Source of the DNA: Flavobacteriales bacterium UBA7666
Lineage (GTDB): Bacteria; Bacteroidota; Bacteroidia; Flavobacteriales_D; Crocinitomicaceae
Length of the DNA: 64,000 bases
Reading direction: 5' to 3'
Assembly: GCA_002483265.1 (NCBI GenBank)
Contig: DLHO01000025.1
Location: forward strand, 348,634 to 412,633
Shown here: piece after piece, positions 53,524 through 61,413 of the stretch
Layout of the letters: each line of letters starts with the position of its first letter
How positions within the stretch are numbered: the stretch's first letter is position 1
Made by a program: the position numbers and the translations under genes
Notes under the pieces: generated by a model
The model's database searches: none
Told to the model about the DNA's origin: nothing
Seen by the model: only the letters and a program-made list of their open reading frames with translations

Positions 53524-53985
53524 CTAATTAACGAGCTGATCGAAATTTGTTACATACTTATCAATTTTCCCGCCATTTTTATAGATTTCACGAAGAATGG
53601 TTGCATTGATGGCGAAAAGAGCCGTGTCGGGGATCAGAAAAACAGTCTCAATCTCAGTCATAGAGCGATTCATCAATGCAATCGGAACTTCATAATTAAA
53701 GTCTTTTACATCTCTCAAACCGCGTAAAATGTAAGAACATCCTTCGTCTTTACACATTTCAACGGTTAACTTTTCGTAGGTAATTACGCGAATTTTGGGT
53801 TCGTTTTCAAAACAACTTTTGATGTGCTGCAACCGTTTTTCAAGAGGGAATAAGTAGTTTTTAGTAGAGTTAACCCCTACAGCAATTACTATTTCATCAA
53901 ACAAACCAAGTCCTTTTCTGATGATATCTTCATGACCTTTGGTGAACGGATCGAATGATCCCGGAAAGCAAGCACTTTTTTTCAT
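53524..53985 (-). CDS. coaD: Phosphopantetheine adenylyltransferase
   Basis: 153 residues from the ATG at 53985, where the conserved start MKKSACFPGSFDPFTKGH begins; the longer ORF would overlap rsmD by 13 codons. The nucleotide-binding motif is FDPFTKGH, and the rest reads IAVGVNSTKN, LRGLRDVKDFNYE and a C-terminal ILREIYKNGGKID. The enzyme makes dephospho-CoA from 4'-phosphopantetheine and ATP. The spacing to rsmD is 4 bp and to the thioredoxin-fold gene 2 bp, so it is in the middle of the DUF3822-rsmD-coaD transcript. Confidence 0.96.
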   Translation of the reverse strand: MKKSACFPGSFDPFTKGHEDIIRKGLGLFDEIVIAVGVNSTKNYLFPLEKRLQHIKSCFENEPKIRVITYEKLTVEMCKDEGCSYILRGLRDVKDFNYEVPIALMNRSMTEIETVFLIPDTALFAINATILREIYKNGGKIDKYVTNFDQLVN

Positions 53986-53989
53986 ATCG

Positions 53990-54526
53990 TCAAAATTGAA
54001 AGAAACTAAAGTAAACATTACCAAAGTTTCGAGTTTCTACATAGCCGGATTCCTGAGTCAAATCTGTTTGTTTTCCATGTTCGATCAAACAAATTCCCCC
54101 GTCGTTCAGGAGTTTTCGTTCACGGATGATTCTTACAATACTGTCGTGGAATGTCAGATCGTAAGGAGGATCGGCAAAGATCAAATCAAAGGTATCGCTG
54201 CAATTGTCCAAATAACCACGAACCTCATTTTTAGTAATGAGCCATTCGTCCTCAATACCCAGTTCTTTTTTGAGTTTATACATGAATTTGATACAAACCG
54301 GGTGTTTATCTACGGAAGTTACATTTCCGGCTTCCCGGGATAAGAACTCCAAAGAAATATTTCCCGTGCCTGCACAAAGATCCAATACATTGAGATTGAC
54401 CAGGCTGTATCTGTTTTCCAGTACGTTGAAGATTCCTTCTTTTGCAAAATCCGTTGTGGGTCTTGATGGGAAACTTTTCGGAGGACTAAACCTTCTTGCT
54501 TTGTAAATACCTCTTACTATACGCAC
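53990..54526 (-). CDS. rsmD: 16S rRNA (guanine-N2-)-methyltransferase RsmD
   Basis: 178 residues, the usual size. The start MRIVRGIYKARRF and PTTDFAKEGIFNVL are family marks; the SAM site is VLDLCAGTGNISLEFLSR and the catalytic motif is FADPPYDL (the DPPY of N-methyltransferases). It methylates guanine 966 (E. coli numbering) of 16S rRNA. The start overlaps the end of the DUF3822 gene by 10 bases, showing coupled translation. Confidence 0.95.
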   Translation of the reverse strand: MRIVRGIYKARRFSPPKSFPSRPTTDFAKEGIFNVLENRYSLVNLNVLDLCAGTGNISLEFLSREAGNVTSVDKHPVCIKFMYKLKKELGIEDEWLITKNEVRGYLDNCSDTFDLIFADPPYDLTFHDSIVRIIRERKLLNDGGICLIEHGKQTDLTQESGYVETRNFGNVYFSFFQF

Positions 54527-55266
54527 AATGTCTGATATTGGAGATGAATGGATGACTGGATTTCTATTTTCGACTGTTCAAACAAACGAATCTTTTTTAA
54601 ATGAGATTCCAACCGTTTTTGAGTGCTTTCAATTTGTTCTCCTGTACCATGCAGGAATAATTCATTCTTGGAATCAATTTTAAGTTGTGTAAAGACGGTT
54701 GCCAGATGATAAACAATGTCTTCTTCACTTTGGTATTCCTGAATACTGGTATGAGCAATGTTTCCGTCTTTTCTAACGACTAGTGAAAACTGTTCTTCGT
54801 GAATCACTAAGTGACTGCGCAAAGGAATGAGTGAGCCGGTTGTTAAATGATGAAGAATGTGAGCCATTTCATGCTGAATAACGATTCGTGGTGCTTTGAG
54901 AATCAAAACTGATTTCACCCACATTGGCAACTGATAAATGATCACGGAACTCCATTCTGGTAAGCGATTGTAATCTACATCACTCTTTGAAATGGTTTTG
55001 TGAGCAGTGTATTGCAACAATGTTTCAGGTTTTGAAGCTGCGAATAAGGAATTCGGTACTAAGCAAAATTCCTGCGAAAAATAGGAACAAGAGAAGTTTT
55101 CGAAGCGATCCAGATTCCCGACTTTTTCGATCACCTGAGTCAATACTTCTTTATATCCGACATCTGTTCTTTTTGTGCAGATCCCTTTTTCCAACAACTG
55201 AATTTCACTTCCAACAAGCTGGAAGGCTGCAATGCTTTGCTGCGTAATTTCTAGTATTAATTGCAC
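54517..55266 (-). CDS. DUF3822 family protein (actin-like fold)
   Basis: About 249 residues from a GTG at 55266 (VQLILEITQQSIAAFQLVG). The open frame extends to an ATG at 55365, but those first 33 residues are encoded by repeat DNA and by a promoter -7 element (TATATTTG), so they are probably not translated. The body shows the DUF3822 pattern (EWSSVIIYQLPMWVKSVLI, HHLTTGSLIPLRSHLVIHE). DUF3822 proteins are ASKHA-like and of unknown role, and are often found beside rsmD in Bacteroidota, as here. The real start is uncertain. Confidence 0.75.
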   Translation of the reverse strand: MQLILEITQQSIAAFQLVGSEIQLLEKGICTKRTDVGYKEVLTQVIEKVGNLDRFENFSCSYFSQEFCLVPNSLFAASKPETLLQYTAHKTISKSDVDYNRLPEWSSVIIYQLPMWVKSVLILKAPRIVIQHEMAHILHHLTTGSLIPLRSHLVIHEEQFSLVVRKDGNIAHTSIQEYQSEEDIVYHLATVFTQLKIDSKNELFLHGTGEQIESTQKRLESHLKKIRLFEQSKIEIQSSIHLQYQTLCV

Positions 55267-55280
55267 AAACTCGTTTTGTA

Positions 55281-55288
55281 CAAATATA
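55281..55288 (-). promoter_or_regulatory. -7 element (TATATTTG) inside the extended DUF3822 frame
   Basis: TATATTTG on the minus strand matches TAnnTTTG; transcription would start near 55277, 11 bp before the GTG at 55266 and after the ATG at 55365. This argues for the shorter DUF3822 protein. Confidence 0.55.
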
Positions 55289-55322
55289 GCAAAACTAGCC
55301 CGCGTTAATCTTTTAAATCTCC

Positions 55323-55337
55323 ATGAGTTTTTTGCGT
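55323..55337. repeat. Left direct repeat of the GxxExxY cassette
   Basis: ATGAGTTTTTTGCGT (15 bases) is present here and again in the same orientation at 55851-55865. The copies bracket the GxxExxY gene and most of its flanks. Confidence 0.6.
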
Positions 55338-55358
55338 GATGATTTTGGTGTGTCTTTT

Positions 55359-55372
55359 TTTGCACGCAGATT
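55359..55372. repeat. Left terminal inverted repeat of the GxxExxY cassette
   Basis: TTTGCACGCAGATT, the exact complement of AATCTGCGTGCAAA at 55993-56006. It is followed by further CGCGGAT/TCGC-type repeat DNA up to the end of the GxxExxY gene. Confidence 0.65.
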
Positions 55373-55399
55373 ATATAGATTTTCGCGGATGTTGATCAT

Positions 55400-55777
55400 C
55401 TAAATATTATTTGCAATGCGGGCTATTCCTTCCCGAATATTTAATGTATTGAAATTGACTAAGAGACCAAGTTTCATTTTCTTCAATTTGAGATATGTGG
55501 TTAACTGCTTAAAATGTAAAGCTGAAAAATCAGTTACCGATTTAATCTCTATAATTACTTTATCTTCTACAATTAAATCTAGCCTATATCCAACATCTAA
55601 TTTCACATCTTTGTACCTGAATGGAACTTCGATTTGTCTTTCAACTTTCAAACCTGCTTTTTTCAATTCAAAGAACAATGCAGCTTCATAAGCACTTTCA
55701 AGTAATCCAGGGCCAACATTATTGTAAATTTCAAAAATGGCACCTCTGATTTTGTATGATATTTCGTTTTCTGTCAT
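55400..55777 (-). CDS. GxxExxY family protein (PD-(D/E)XK nuclease-like)
   Basis: 125 residues. The family signature is GLLESAY (Gly24, Glu27, Tyr30), within NVGPGLLESAYEAALFFELKKAGL. The later part carries a nuclease-like core: Asp67 in RLDLIV, then Glu77-x-Lys79 in IIEIKS, with a conserved Gln in HFKQLTTYLKL, matching the PD-(D/E)XK fold (family PDDEXK_3). The function is unknown. The gene sits between the DUF3822 and RecD-like genes, framed by inverted repeats and a direct repeat, as if inserted as a unit. It lacks a neighbour that would form an obvious defence system. Confidence 0.88.
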   Translation of the reverse strand: MTENEISYKIRGAIFEIYNNVGPGLLESAYEAALFFELKKAGLKVERQIEVPFRYKDVKLDVGYRLDLIVEDKVIIEIKSVTDFSALHFKQLTTYLKLKKMKLGLLVNFNTLNIREGIARIANNI

Positions 55778-55850
55778 AGATTGAAGCTAAGAACAAAAAA
55801 GAAAAATTCTACTATTGATTTTCTTGATAATTATATTTATATTATTGTAT

Positions 55851-55865
55851 ATGAGTTTTTTGCGT
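55851..55865. repeat. Right direct repeat of the GxxExxY cassette
   Basis: Second copy of ATGAGTTTTTTGCGT (see 55323-55337). It is followed by TTGTGCGTCACGTGATTTG, similar to but longer than the sequence after the left copy (GATGATTTTGG). The remaining gap to 56026 holds repeat DNA and the helicase promoter, with no gene. Confidence 0.6.
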
Positions 55866-55974
55866 TTGTGCGTCACGTGATTTGTATAAGTTTTCACAGA
55901 AGTGGATTATAGTATATTACGATTTTAAACTGATTTTGAATTGTATATCCTGTAATGGATCTAAAATATGTAAG

Positions 55975-56006
55975 ATCTGCGTGAATCTGCGAAATCTGCG
56001 TGCAAA
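55975..56006. repeat. Right terminal repeat (ATCTGCG/AATCTGCG tract) of the cassette
   Basis: Three related 10-base units in tandem (ATCTGCGTGA, ATCTGCGAAA, ATCTGCGTGC), ending in AATCTGCGTGCAAA (55993-56006), the inverted partner of 55359-55372. Sequences of this CTGCG type are widespread intergenic repeats in Bacteroidota. Confidence 0.65.
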
Positions 56007-56013
56007 TTATAGG

Positions 56014-56021
56014 TAATTTTG
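56014..56021 (+). promoter_or_regulatory. -7 element (TAATTTTG) at the helicase start
   Basis: TAATTTTG matches TAnnTTTG and ends 4 bases before the ATG at 56026; it starts 8 bases after the right terminal repeat, so the repeat supplies the sequence where a -33 element would lie. Confidence 0.55.
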
Positions 56022-56025
56022 GTCT

Positions 56026-57465
56026 ATGAGCTCAATTTCTTTTCAAGAGGAATGTTATCAGTTAATCCGTTCTTTTTTTGGACATACCCCAAACGAAGAG
56101 CAGGAATTATTGATTCGGTATCTTTCCGATTTTACTTTTGAAGAAACGAATCCGGCTTGTTTTATTTTGAAAGGCTATGCCGGAACAGGAAAGACAAGTA
56201 TTCTGGGAGCTTATATTCAGGCGTTGAACGTACTGAAACGGAAAACGATACTGATGGCTCCTACAGGAAGGGCTGCTAAAGTACTTTCGTTGAGATCTAA
56301 AATGCTTGCAACAACCATTCATAAACGTATTTATTTCACCGGAACGGGACCTGATGGTACTGTGAAACTGCAGTTGGCTCCAAACAAGTCAAAGAACACA
56401 ATTTTTATTATTGATGAAGCTTCCATGATCGGAGATTATTCCCTGCAAGCAGATGGAAGTGTTTCACGCAACTTGCTGGAAGATGTTTTTCAATATGTTT
56501 TGAGCGGGGAGAACTGTAAATTGATTTTATTAGGAGATGAGGGGCAGCTTCCACCGGTTGGTTCGAATGAAAGCCCGGCTTTGAGCACTGCGTATATGGA
56601 TCAACATTTTCCGTTGGTACATTTTACGGTTTATGGTTTGACTTCGGTGGTGAGGCAGCGAACTGATTCAGGAATTCTTGAAAATGCTACGCGGATTCGC
56701 CAGGCTCAGGTGGATGAAACGATCCCACAATTGGATATTCATTCTTTCCTGGATGTGAAGGCAGTTCCGGGTGATGAACTGATAGAGAAAATTGAATCTG
56801 CATACAGCAATTACGGGGCCGATGAGGTGATGATTGTGACTAGATCGAATAAGCGTGCTAATCTGTATAACCAACATATCAGAAATCGCATTTTAATGAT
56901 GGAGGAGGAGTTGTGCGGAGGTGATCTGTTGATGGTGGTGAAGAACAATTACTATTGGCTTGATCCTTTGAGTTCGGCCGGATTTATTGCAAACGGAGAA
57001 TTACTGAAAGTGCATCGGATTCGTAGGATTGAAGAGTTGTATGGAGTTCGTTTTGCTCATTTGGAAGTTTCTTTGATTGATTATCCGGATTTGGATCGTT
57101 TTGAAGCTATTGCTTTTATGGAAACACTGACCATAGAACAGCCGAATCTGGATCGCGGTTTCCTGAAAAATCTATTTTTTGAGATAGAAAAGGATTTTAT
57201 GCATGAACATAATAAGCAGAAACGCTATCAGGAAATTATGAAATCTCCCTATTTCAATGCGCTTCAGATCAAGTTTGCCTACGCGGTAACATGTCATAAA
57301 TCACAAGGAGGACAATGGTCAGCCGTTTTTGTTGATCACGGTTATCTGGAATTTGAACAGGTTGATTTTTCGTTCTTGCGTTGGTTGTACACTGCGGTAA
57401 CGCGCGCAAGTGAGCAGTTGTATACGGTGAATTTGATGGAGGAACTGGTTGATAATGAAAAGTGA
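56026..57465 (+). CDS. RecD/Dda-like superfamily 1B DNA helicase
   Basis: 479 residues. Walker A is LKGYAGTGKTSILGAYI (about 48-64), Walker B is IFIIDEASMIGD, and the sensor motif is LILLGDEGQLPPVG; the C-terminal helicase half ends in the UvrD_C_2-type KFAYAVTCHKSQGGQWSAVFVDHG followed by LYTAVTRASEQLY. It translocates on single-stranded DNA 5' to 3' like RecD and Dda and is probably involved in repair or replication. The Bacteroidota pairing with DUF3822/rsmD is seen here, in divergent orientation. Its transcript is predicted to begin at the ATG. Confidence 0.92.
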   Translation: MSSISFQEECYQLIRSFFGHTPNEEQELLIRYLSDFTFEETNPACFILKGYAGTGKTSILGAYIQALNVLKRKTILMAPTGRAAKVLSLRSKMLATTIHKRIYFTGTGPDGTVKLQLAPNKSKNTIFIIDEASMIGDYSLQADGSVSRNLLEDVFQYVLSGENCKLILLGDEGQLPPVGSNESPALSTAYMDQHFPLVHFTVYGLTSVVRQRTDSGILENATRIRQAQVDETIPQLDIHSFLDVKAVPGDELIEKIESAYSNYGADEVMIVTRSNKRANLYNQHIRNRILMMEEELCGGDLLMVVKNNYYWLDPLSSAGFIANGELLKVHRIRRIEELYGVRFAHLEVSLIDYPDLDRFEAIAFMETLTIEQPNLDRGFLKNLFFEIEKDFMHEHNKQKRYQEIMKSPYFNALQIKFAYAVTCHKSQGGQWSAVFVDHGYLEFEQVDFSFLRWLYTAVTRASEQLYTVNLMEELVDNEK

Positions 57466-57490
57466 CTTCGACTCCGCTCAGTCACCTTTT
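57462..57490 (+). terminator. Hairpin with CTTCGACTCCGCTCAG loop after the helicase
   Basis: GTGAC (57462-57466) pairs with GTCAC (57481-57485) around the loop TTCGACTCCGCTCA, then CTTTT. The stop codon TGA lies inside the stem. The loop sequence occurs as an intergenic repeat in many Bacteroidota; a partial reverse-complement relative (GGAGTCGAAGG) is near 57582. The 133-bp gap holds nothing else recognisable. Confidence 0.55.
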
Positions 57491-57598
57491 TAACAGTATA
57501 TCAATGATTTTTAATTGGTTGTTTCAAAACGATACGACCACTTTTCAATAAGTGTCAAAAGATCCTCACAGGTAACTGATTGGAGTCGAAGGTACCGG

Positions 57599-58930
57599 TC
57601 AACCCATTGGCAGTAAAACCGCATATTCCTTGAATGCATATTTTTTGATCGACTTGGCATCGGATGTTGCTTGTGGATTTTCCACCCGAAGTAATGCTGC
57701 AATTGGATATTTGTCATTTGCCATATTCGGATAAGTAAGCTTTGCGCGCAAGAGATGAATGGTGTAATTACTCATTTTGTCGCCTTCATAAATCCGTATA
57801 ATGTAAAAGACCTCATTCTTTTTGGATACAACCTTGTGTTCCATATAAGCGAGCTTTTTTACCTGAAGGTATCTTGATTGCTGGGAAATAGGTTTCAGAT
57901 AAAAGTAGGTTTCCATGAATGGATTGATGTGTGCTTCGTTAAAGTTTTCTCCTTTGATTGAAACCCTGCTTCTGGATTGCGCTGAATCGGAGTTGAATTT
58001 GAACGGAAATTCCAGTTTGATCTTCTCCCATCGACCTTTTATGAGATTGAACCGACTTAAACGTCCAATGGTGAGGATGACAATTACTCCGGAGAAAACA
58101 ACTGACAAAGCAATGGATTCAATGCTCCATTCCAAACTGTGATCGAGTAGGGTCAATAAAAACTGAGCTCCAAAAATGATGCAGTAGTAAATGAACAAGC
58201 GCTTAAATACAAAGGATGAATCAATGATTTCCTTGTAGCTGAAAAAGGGTGAATTATTAATTGAGTTGTTCAAGATGACAGCAAAAACTGAAATAGTTAC
58301 TAAAAAATAGAGAATGGTAAATAACCACCCTACTTGATGCAGTGGTGGGTACATCAGGAAGAAATCATAGATTCCATGAGCCAGCGACGCAAGTAAAAAG
58401 CAAACAAGAATCGTTAAAAAGGAGTTTTTCTCTGATTTGAATCGAAATAAAATAAGTCCATAAGCAATGATGGATGTGTCAAACATGTGCCCGACTGTTG
58501 ATAGAATAGCCCGGCCATTAATGATTTCAGGCCCGCTTCTGCTGAAATAGGTGACATGTTCTACGGCTGAAAAACCTAATGCACAAATAGAAACATACAT
58601 TAAGTAATCAATGGGTTCTTTTAAATGTGAACGGAACAGAAGGAAGAAGATGAAGAAAGCGAAGATCTTGGAGAACTCTTCCAGCATTCCAACCTGAAAA
58701 ATGGCGAATGCTAAGTCATTGAGAATATTTCCGTTGATTTCCAAAGCGTGACCATTCAGGACATAGTCATGGAAACCAAATACAATGAATACTGAACCAC
58801 CACCCAGGAGGAAGGCTGTAACTACATGGAAAAAGCTATTCTTGTGGTGAATATCGATTAACCGGAAATAGTCGACCCAGATCCATGCAATGAAGAGCGA
58901 AATAAGTGAATAGGCAAGGATTAGAAGCAT
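57599..58930 (-). CDS. PrsW family intramembrane metalloprotease
   Basis: 443 residues. The first about 280 residues have roughly eight to nine membrane segments with PrsW motifs: MLEEFSKIFAFFIFF (Glu-Glu pair), CALGFSAVEHVTYF, TVGHMFDTSIIAYGLI and SLAHGIYDFFL. PrsW proteases cut anti-sigma factors and membrane peptides. The C-terminal cytoplasmic part (about 285-443) is unusual in length and has no recognised domain (SRVSIKGENFNEAHINPFMETYFYL). Upstream is the orphan secreted protein, 67 bp away on the same strand. Confidence 0.87.
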   Translation of the reverse strand: MLLILAYSLISLFIAWIWVDYFRLIDIHHKNSFFHVVTAFLLGGGSVFIVFGFHDYVLNGHALEINGNILNDLAFAIFQVGMLEEFSKIFAFFIFFLLFRSHLKEPIDYLMYVSICALGFSAVEHVTYFSRSGPEIINGRAILSTVGHMFDTSIIAYGLILFRFKSEKNSFLTILVCFLLASLAHGIYDFFLMYPPLHQVGWLFTILYFLVTISVFAVILNNSINNSPFFSYKEIIDSSFVFKRLFIYYCIIFGAQFLLTLLDHSLEWSIESIALSVVFSGVIVILTIGRLSRFNLIKGRWEKIKLEFPFKFNSDSAQSRSRVSIKGENFNEAHINPFMETYFYLKPISQQSRYLQVKKLAYMEHKVVSKKNEVFYIIRIYEGDKMSNYTIHLLRAKLTYPNMANDKYPIAALLRVENPQATSDAKSIKKYAFKEYAVLLPMG

Positions 58931-58997
58931 GTTATTCTAATTTAAATAGTATTGAAATCCGCTACAGCAGATTATTCATCGAAAGCAATGCTTTCTC

Positions 58998-61298
58998 TTA
59001 TTTGAGGTTTAATAATTCCTGCCATTTGAATGAAGTTGGTCCACAACTTACTTTCAGGGCATCCAGCTGTTTGTTCAGTCGGTCAATAACAAGCTTAGCA
59101 TCCTCTCTGCTTAAATAAGTTCCTGCAAGTACATTCAGTTCCGTTTTTAATTTTTGGATCACTGCAGCAGTTCTTAAAGCGGATAAGTAATCATTTCCAC
59201 TCAAGTGGTATTTGTTCAGTTCGTTTTGGATGGATTCGTTTGTGGATTTTAAGTTCGTCTTAACAGGATCAGTAAAGGTATTGATCTCCATTAAAATTCC
59301 ACGATTTAAAAAGATATTCACTCTGGTTGAACGCAAACGTAAATTAGAGGAGTCCATTTTAGCCTTCAAACGTTCTTCATCGGTTCCGCCCTGATAGGAA
59401 TTCCATTCAGTTCTATCAGTTGCTCTGACTACATTGATTCCGTTCCATTTTCCAACTCCTTGTCCACGACTAATGACTTCAAACGGTAGTTTTTTATCGA
59501 GGAGTGCTTCGAATAATTGTCGAATTGCAACACTATCTGCAGCTTGCAATAATTGCCCATTCAGAGTCCATTTATTCGATTCAAATTGATCAACTAAATT
59601 CAACTGAACACGTGCATCAAATCCTGGTTTTGAATCCGCCAGATTTACATGCAGCATGACTTCATCTGCATTATCGGAAAGCGGTCCATCAGGAATAGCA
59701 ATCAAGCGCACTTCAAATGGTGTTTTCAAGGTATCTGCTTTGAATGTGAATTCTTGTGTGTACAAATCAAAAGTAGAGGAGTCGGAGAAGGTATACAATC
59801 CGTCTTTTTCAGTGAAATCAACCCAATGATAACCCATTGCAGCCTTGTAATTGTCTAATCGTCTCTGATAAATCGCAAGTAAGTCAATTGCAACCTTTTT
59901 TTCGATTTCCAGCTCTGCAATGATTTTTTTGTAGCGTTCGTATTCACCATATAAGTAGATAATTCCTTCCTGTTCTTTTTTGCGTGTTTTTTTATCTGAA
60001 TCTGTTTTAGGTTGAGCTGTGAATTCACCACCTGTTGTTTTCTTCAGTGCTTTTTTCTTTTTTCTTTTTACTGAACCGGGAACTTTGGAACTCGTGGTAA
60101 TGGTTCCTTGGGTCATATTGGAGTACTTGTGCTCGTCCTGATTGATTTTCTTTTCAGTTTCGTCCTTTTTTCTTTTAGCTGTTTCTATGTCATAATCGTA
60201 CCCTTTTTTTCCATAGATTTTATCCCATAGTTTGGCAACTTTATCTTTTTCTAGCTCATCAATGACCGTTTGAAAGGTTTTTCCGTCACTGTAAGTTGAA
60301 TCCGGAGATAAAAAACGCGTATCGTTTGATCCAAAGAGGTGGTAGGATTGTCCGTTTCTTTCAATAACAACAGTTGTCTGCTTTTTGGAATTGTAACCCC
60401 AAACATCAAAATGAAGCTGGGTTAATTTGTTTTCACCAACTGTTTCAAAATCTACTGCCGGCATGCGCACAGGTTCTAAAGCCGTTTTATTTCTTTTGGA
60501 AGCGTCAATGATCTTCGCTTCATAAGGGAAAAGTCCAACGGCTTTTGGAAGACCTTTATTCCATCTTCCATTTTCATCTTTTTCACGTTCATTCAATAAT
60601 CCGGAGGTTTCCGAACCATCTCCGGCAGCTATCAGAATGTTTTTGAAAGTAGTTGCGGTTCCGCCTAATTGCAGAAAGATCTCATAAGCTCTTTTTTCAA
60701 TGTAGGCATTTGTTGCATAGTTCATTGCTTCAATAGTCACTAATTGGTCTTCTACCGACAAGAAATGAAAAGTTGCCAGCATAGCCGCTTTATCATTGAA
60801 ACTAAGACTTGGATTTAGAACGGCAAGAATTTTCTTTTGAATTTCATTCGATCCATTTTCTGCTTTCATTGCAGAAGCCGGAAGTTTTGATTTCAAAAGG
60901 GTTTCAAATTGATTGTATTGTGTTTTGTAACGCTCCAGATCATTTTCTGATTGACGTGATGCAAGCAAAATCTTATTCAGTTCCCAAAGCGCCATTTTAT
61001 TTGCTGCTTCGGCAATAATTCCTTTTGGAGACTTTTCGATCTCTCCTTTTCGAATAAAAAGCGAATTCGGATTATTGATGATATAACTTTCAATGGAATC
61101 GTAATTTAATTCTTTGTTCATTAAACGGACAAGTGGCCCCGAGTATTCAAAGTACCGTCCGATGCTGTTGTCGAGAATAGGACTCTTCTTAACGATATGG
61201 AAAAGGTATGCGCGGTCTTCTGCAGTCAGATCATTTGTGCCCTGACTAAAAGATGTAAGGCCTACCAATGAGATTAAAAGGGTGTAAACGTATTTCAT
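58998..61298 (-). CDS. Large secreted protein of unknown function
   Basis: 766 residues from the ATG at 61298, which opens a signal peptide (MKYVYTLLISLVGLTSFSQ); the upstream ATG at 61319 adds seven residues that do not fit. The chain is soluble, with an Arg/Lys-rich middle (VPGSVKRKKKKALKKTTGG, about 400-440) between two folded-looking parts. There is no domain I recognise and no type A or B sorting signal. It lies just upstream of the PrsW gene in the same direction. Confidence 0.75.
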   Translation of the reverse strand: MKYVYTLLISLVGLTSFSQGTNDLTAEDRAYLFHIVKKSPILDNSIGRYFEYSGPLVRLMNKELNYDSIESYIINNPNSLFIRKGEIEKSPKGIIAEAANKMALWELNKILLASRQSENDLERYKTQYNQFETLLKSKLPASAMKAENGSNEIQKKILAVLNPSLSFNDKAAMLATFHFLSVEDQLVTIEAMNYATNAYIEKRAYEIFLQLGGTATTFKNILIAAGDGSETSGLLNEREKDENGRWNKGLPKAVGLFPYEAKIIDASKRNKTALEPVRMPAVDFETVGENKLTQLHFDVWGYNSKKQTTVVIERNGQSYHLFGSNDTRFLSPDSTYSDGKTFQTVIDELEKDKVAKLWDKIYGKKGYDYDIETAKRKKDETEKKINQDEHKYSNMTQGTITTSSKVPGSVKRKKKKALKKTTGGEFTAQPKTDSDKKTRKKEQEGIIYLYGEYERYKKIIAELEIEKKVAIDLLAIYQRRLDNYKAAMGYHWVDFTEKDGLYTFSDSSTFDLYTQEFTFKADTLKTPFEVRLIAIPDGPLSDNADEVMLHVNLADSKPGFDARVQLNLVDQFESNKWTLNGQLLQAADSVAIRQLFEALLDKKLPFEVISRGQGVGKWNGINVVRATDRTEWNSYQGGTDEERLKAKMDSSNLRLRSTRVNIFLNRGILMEINTFTDPVKTNLKSTNESIQNELNKYHLSGNDYLSALRTAAVIQKLKTELNVLAGTYLSREDAKLVIDRLNKQLDALKVSCGPTSFKWQELLNLK

Positions 61299-61373
61299 TC
61301 GTTTGATTATGGGATTCAAATATCTTTAATAATTGGTTCTACTAAAATACGTAACAGAAATAGTTGTTAACAA

Positions 61374-61408
61374 AAATCCCGACGTTCACTGTGGCGAAGT
61401 CGGGATTT
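61374..61408 (-). terminator. Terminator of the Ig-repeat T9SS protein gene
   Basis: AAATCCCGAC (61374-61383) and GTCGGGATTT (61399-61408) form a perfect 10-bp stem; read on the minus strand, a T-run follows. It separates the Ig-repeat gene from the downstream orphan secreted protein gene. Confidence 0.85.
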
Positions 61409-61413
61409 CCTTT

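Noticed and set aside
53986..54024. 13-residue extension of CoaD
   Set aside because: It overlaps rsmD; CoaD orthologues start at the MKKSACFPGSFDP motif.
55400..55777. Toxin-antitoxin or restriction system at the GxxExxY gene
   Set aside because: No partner gene, methyltransferase or antitoxin-like gene is adjacent; the repeats fit a cassette better.
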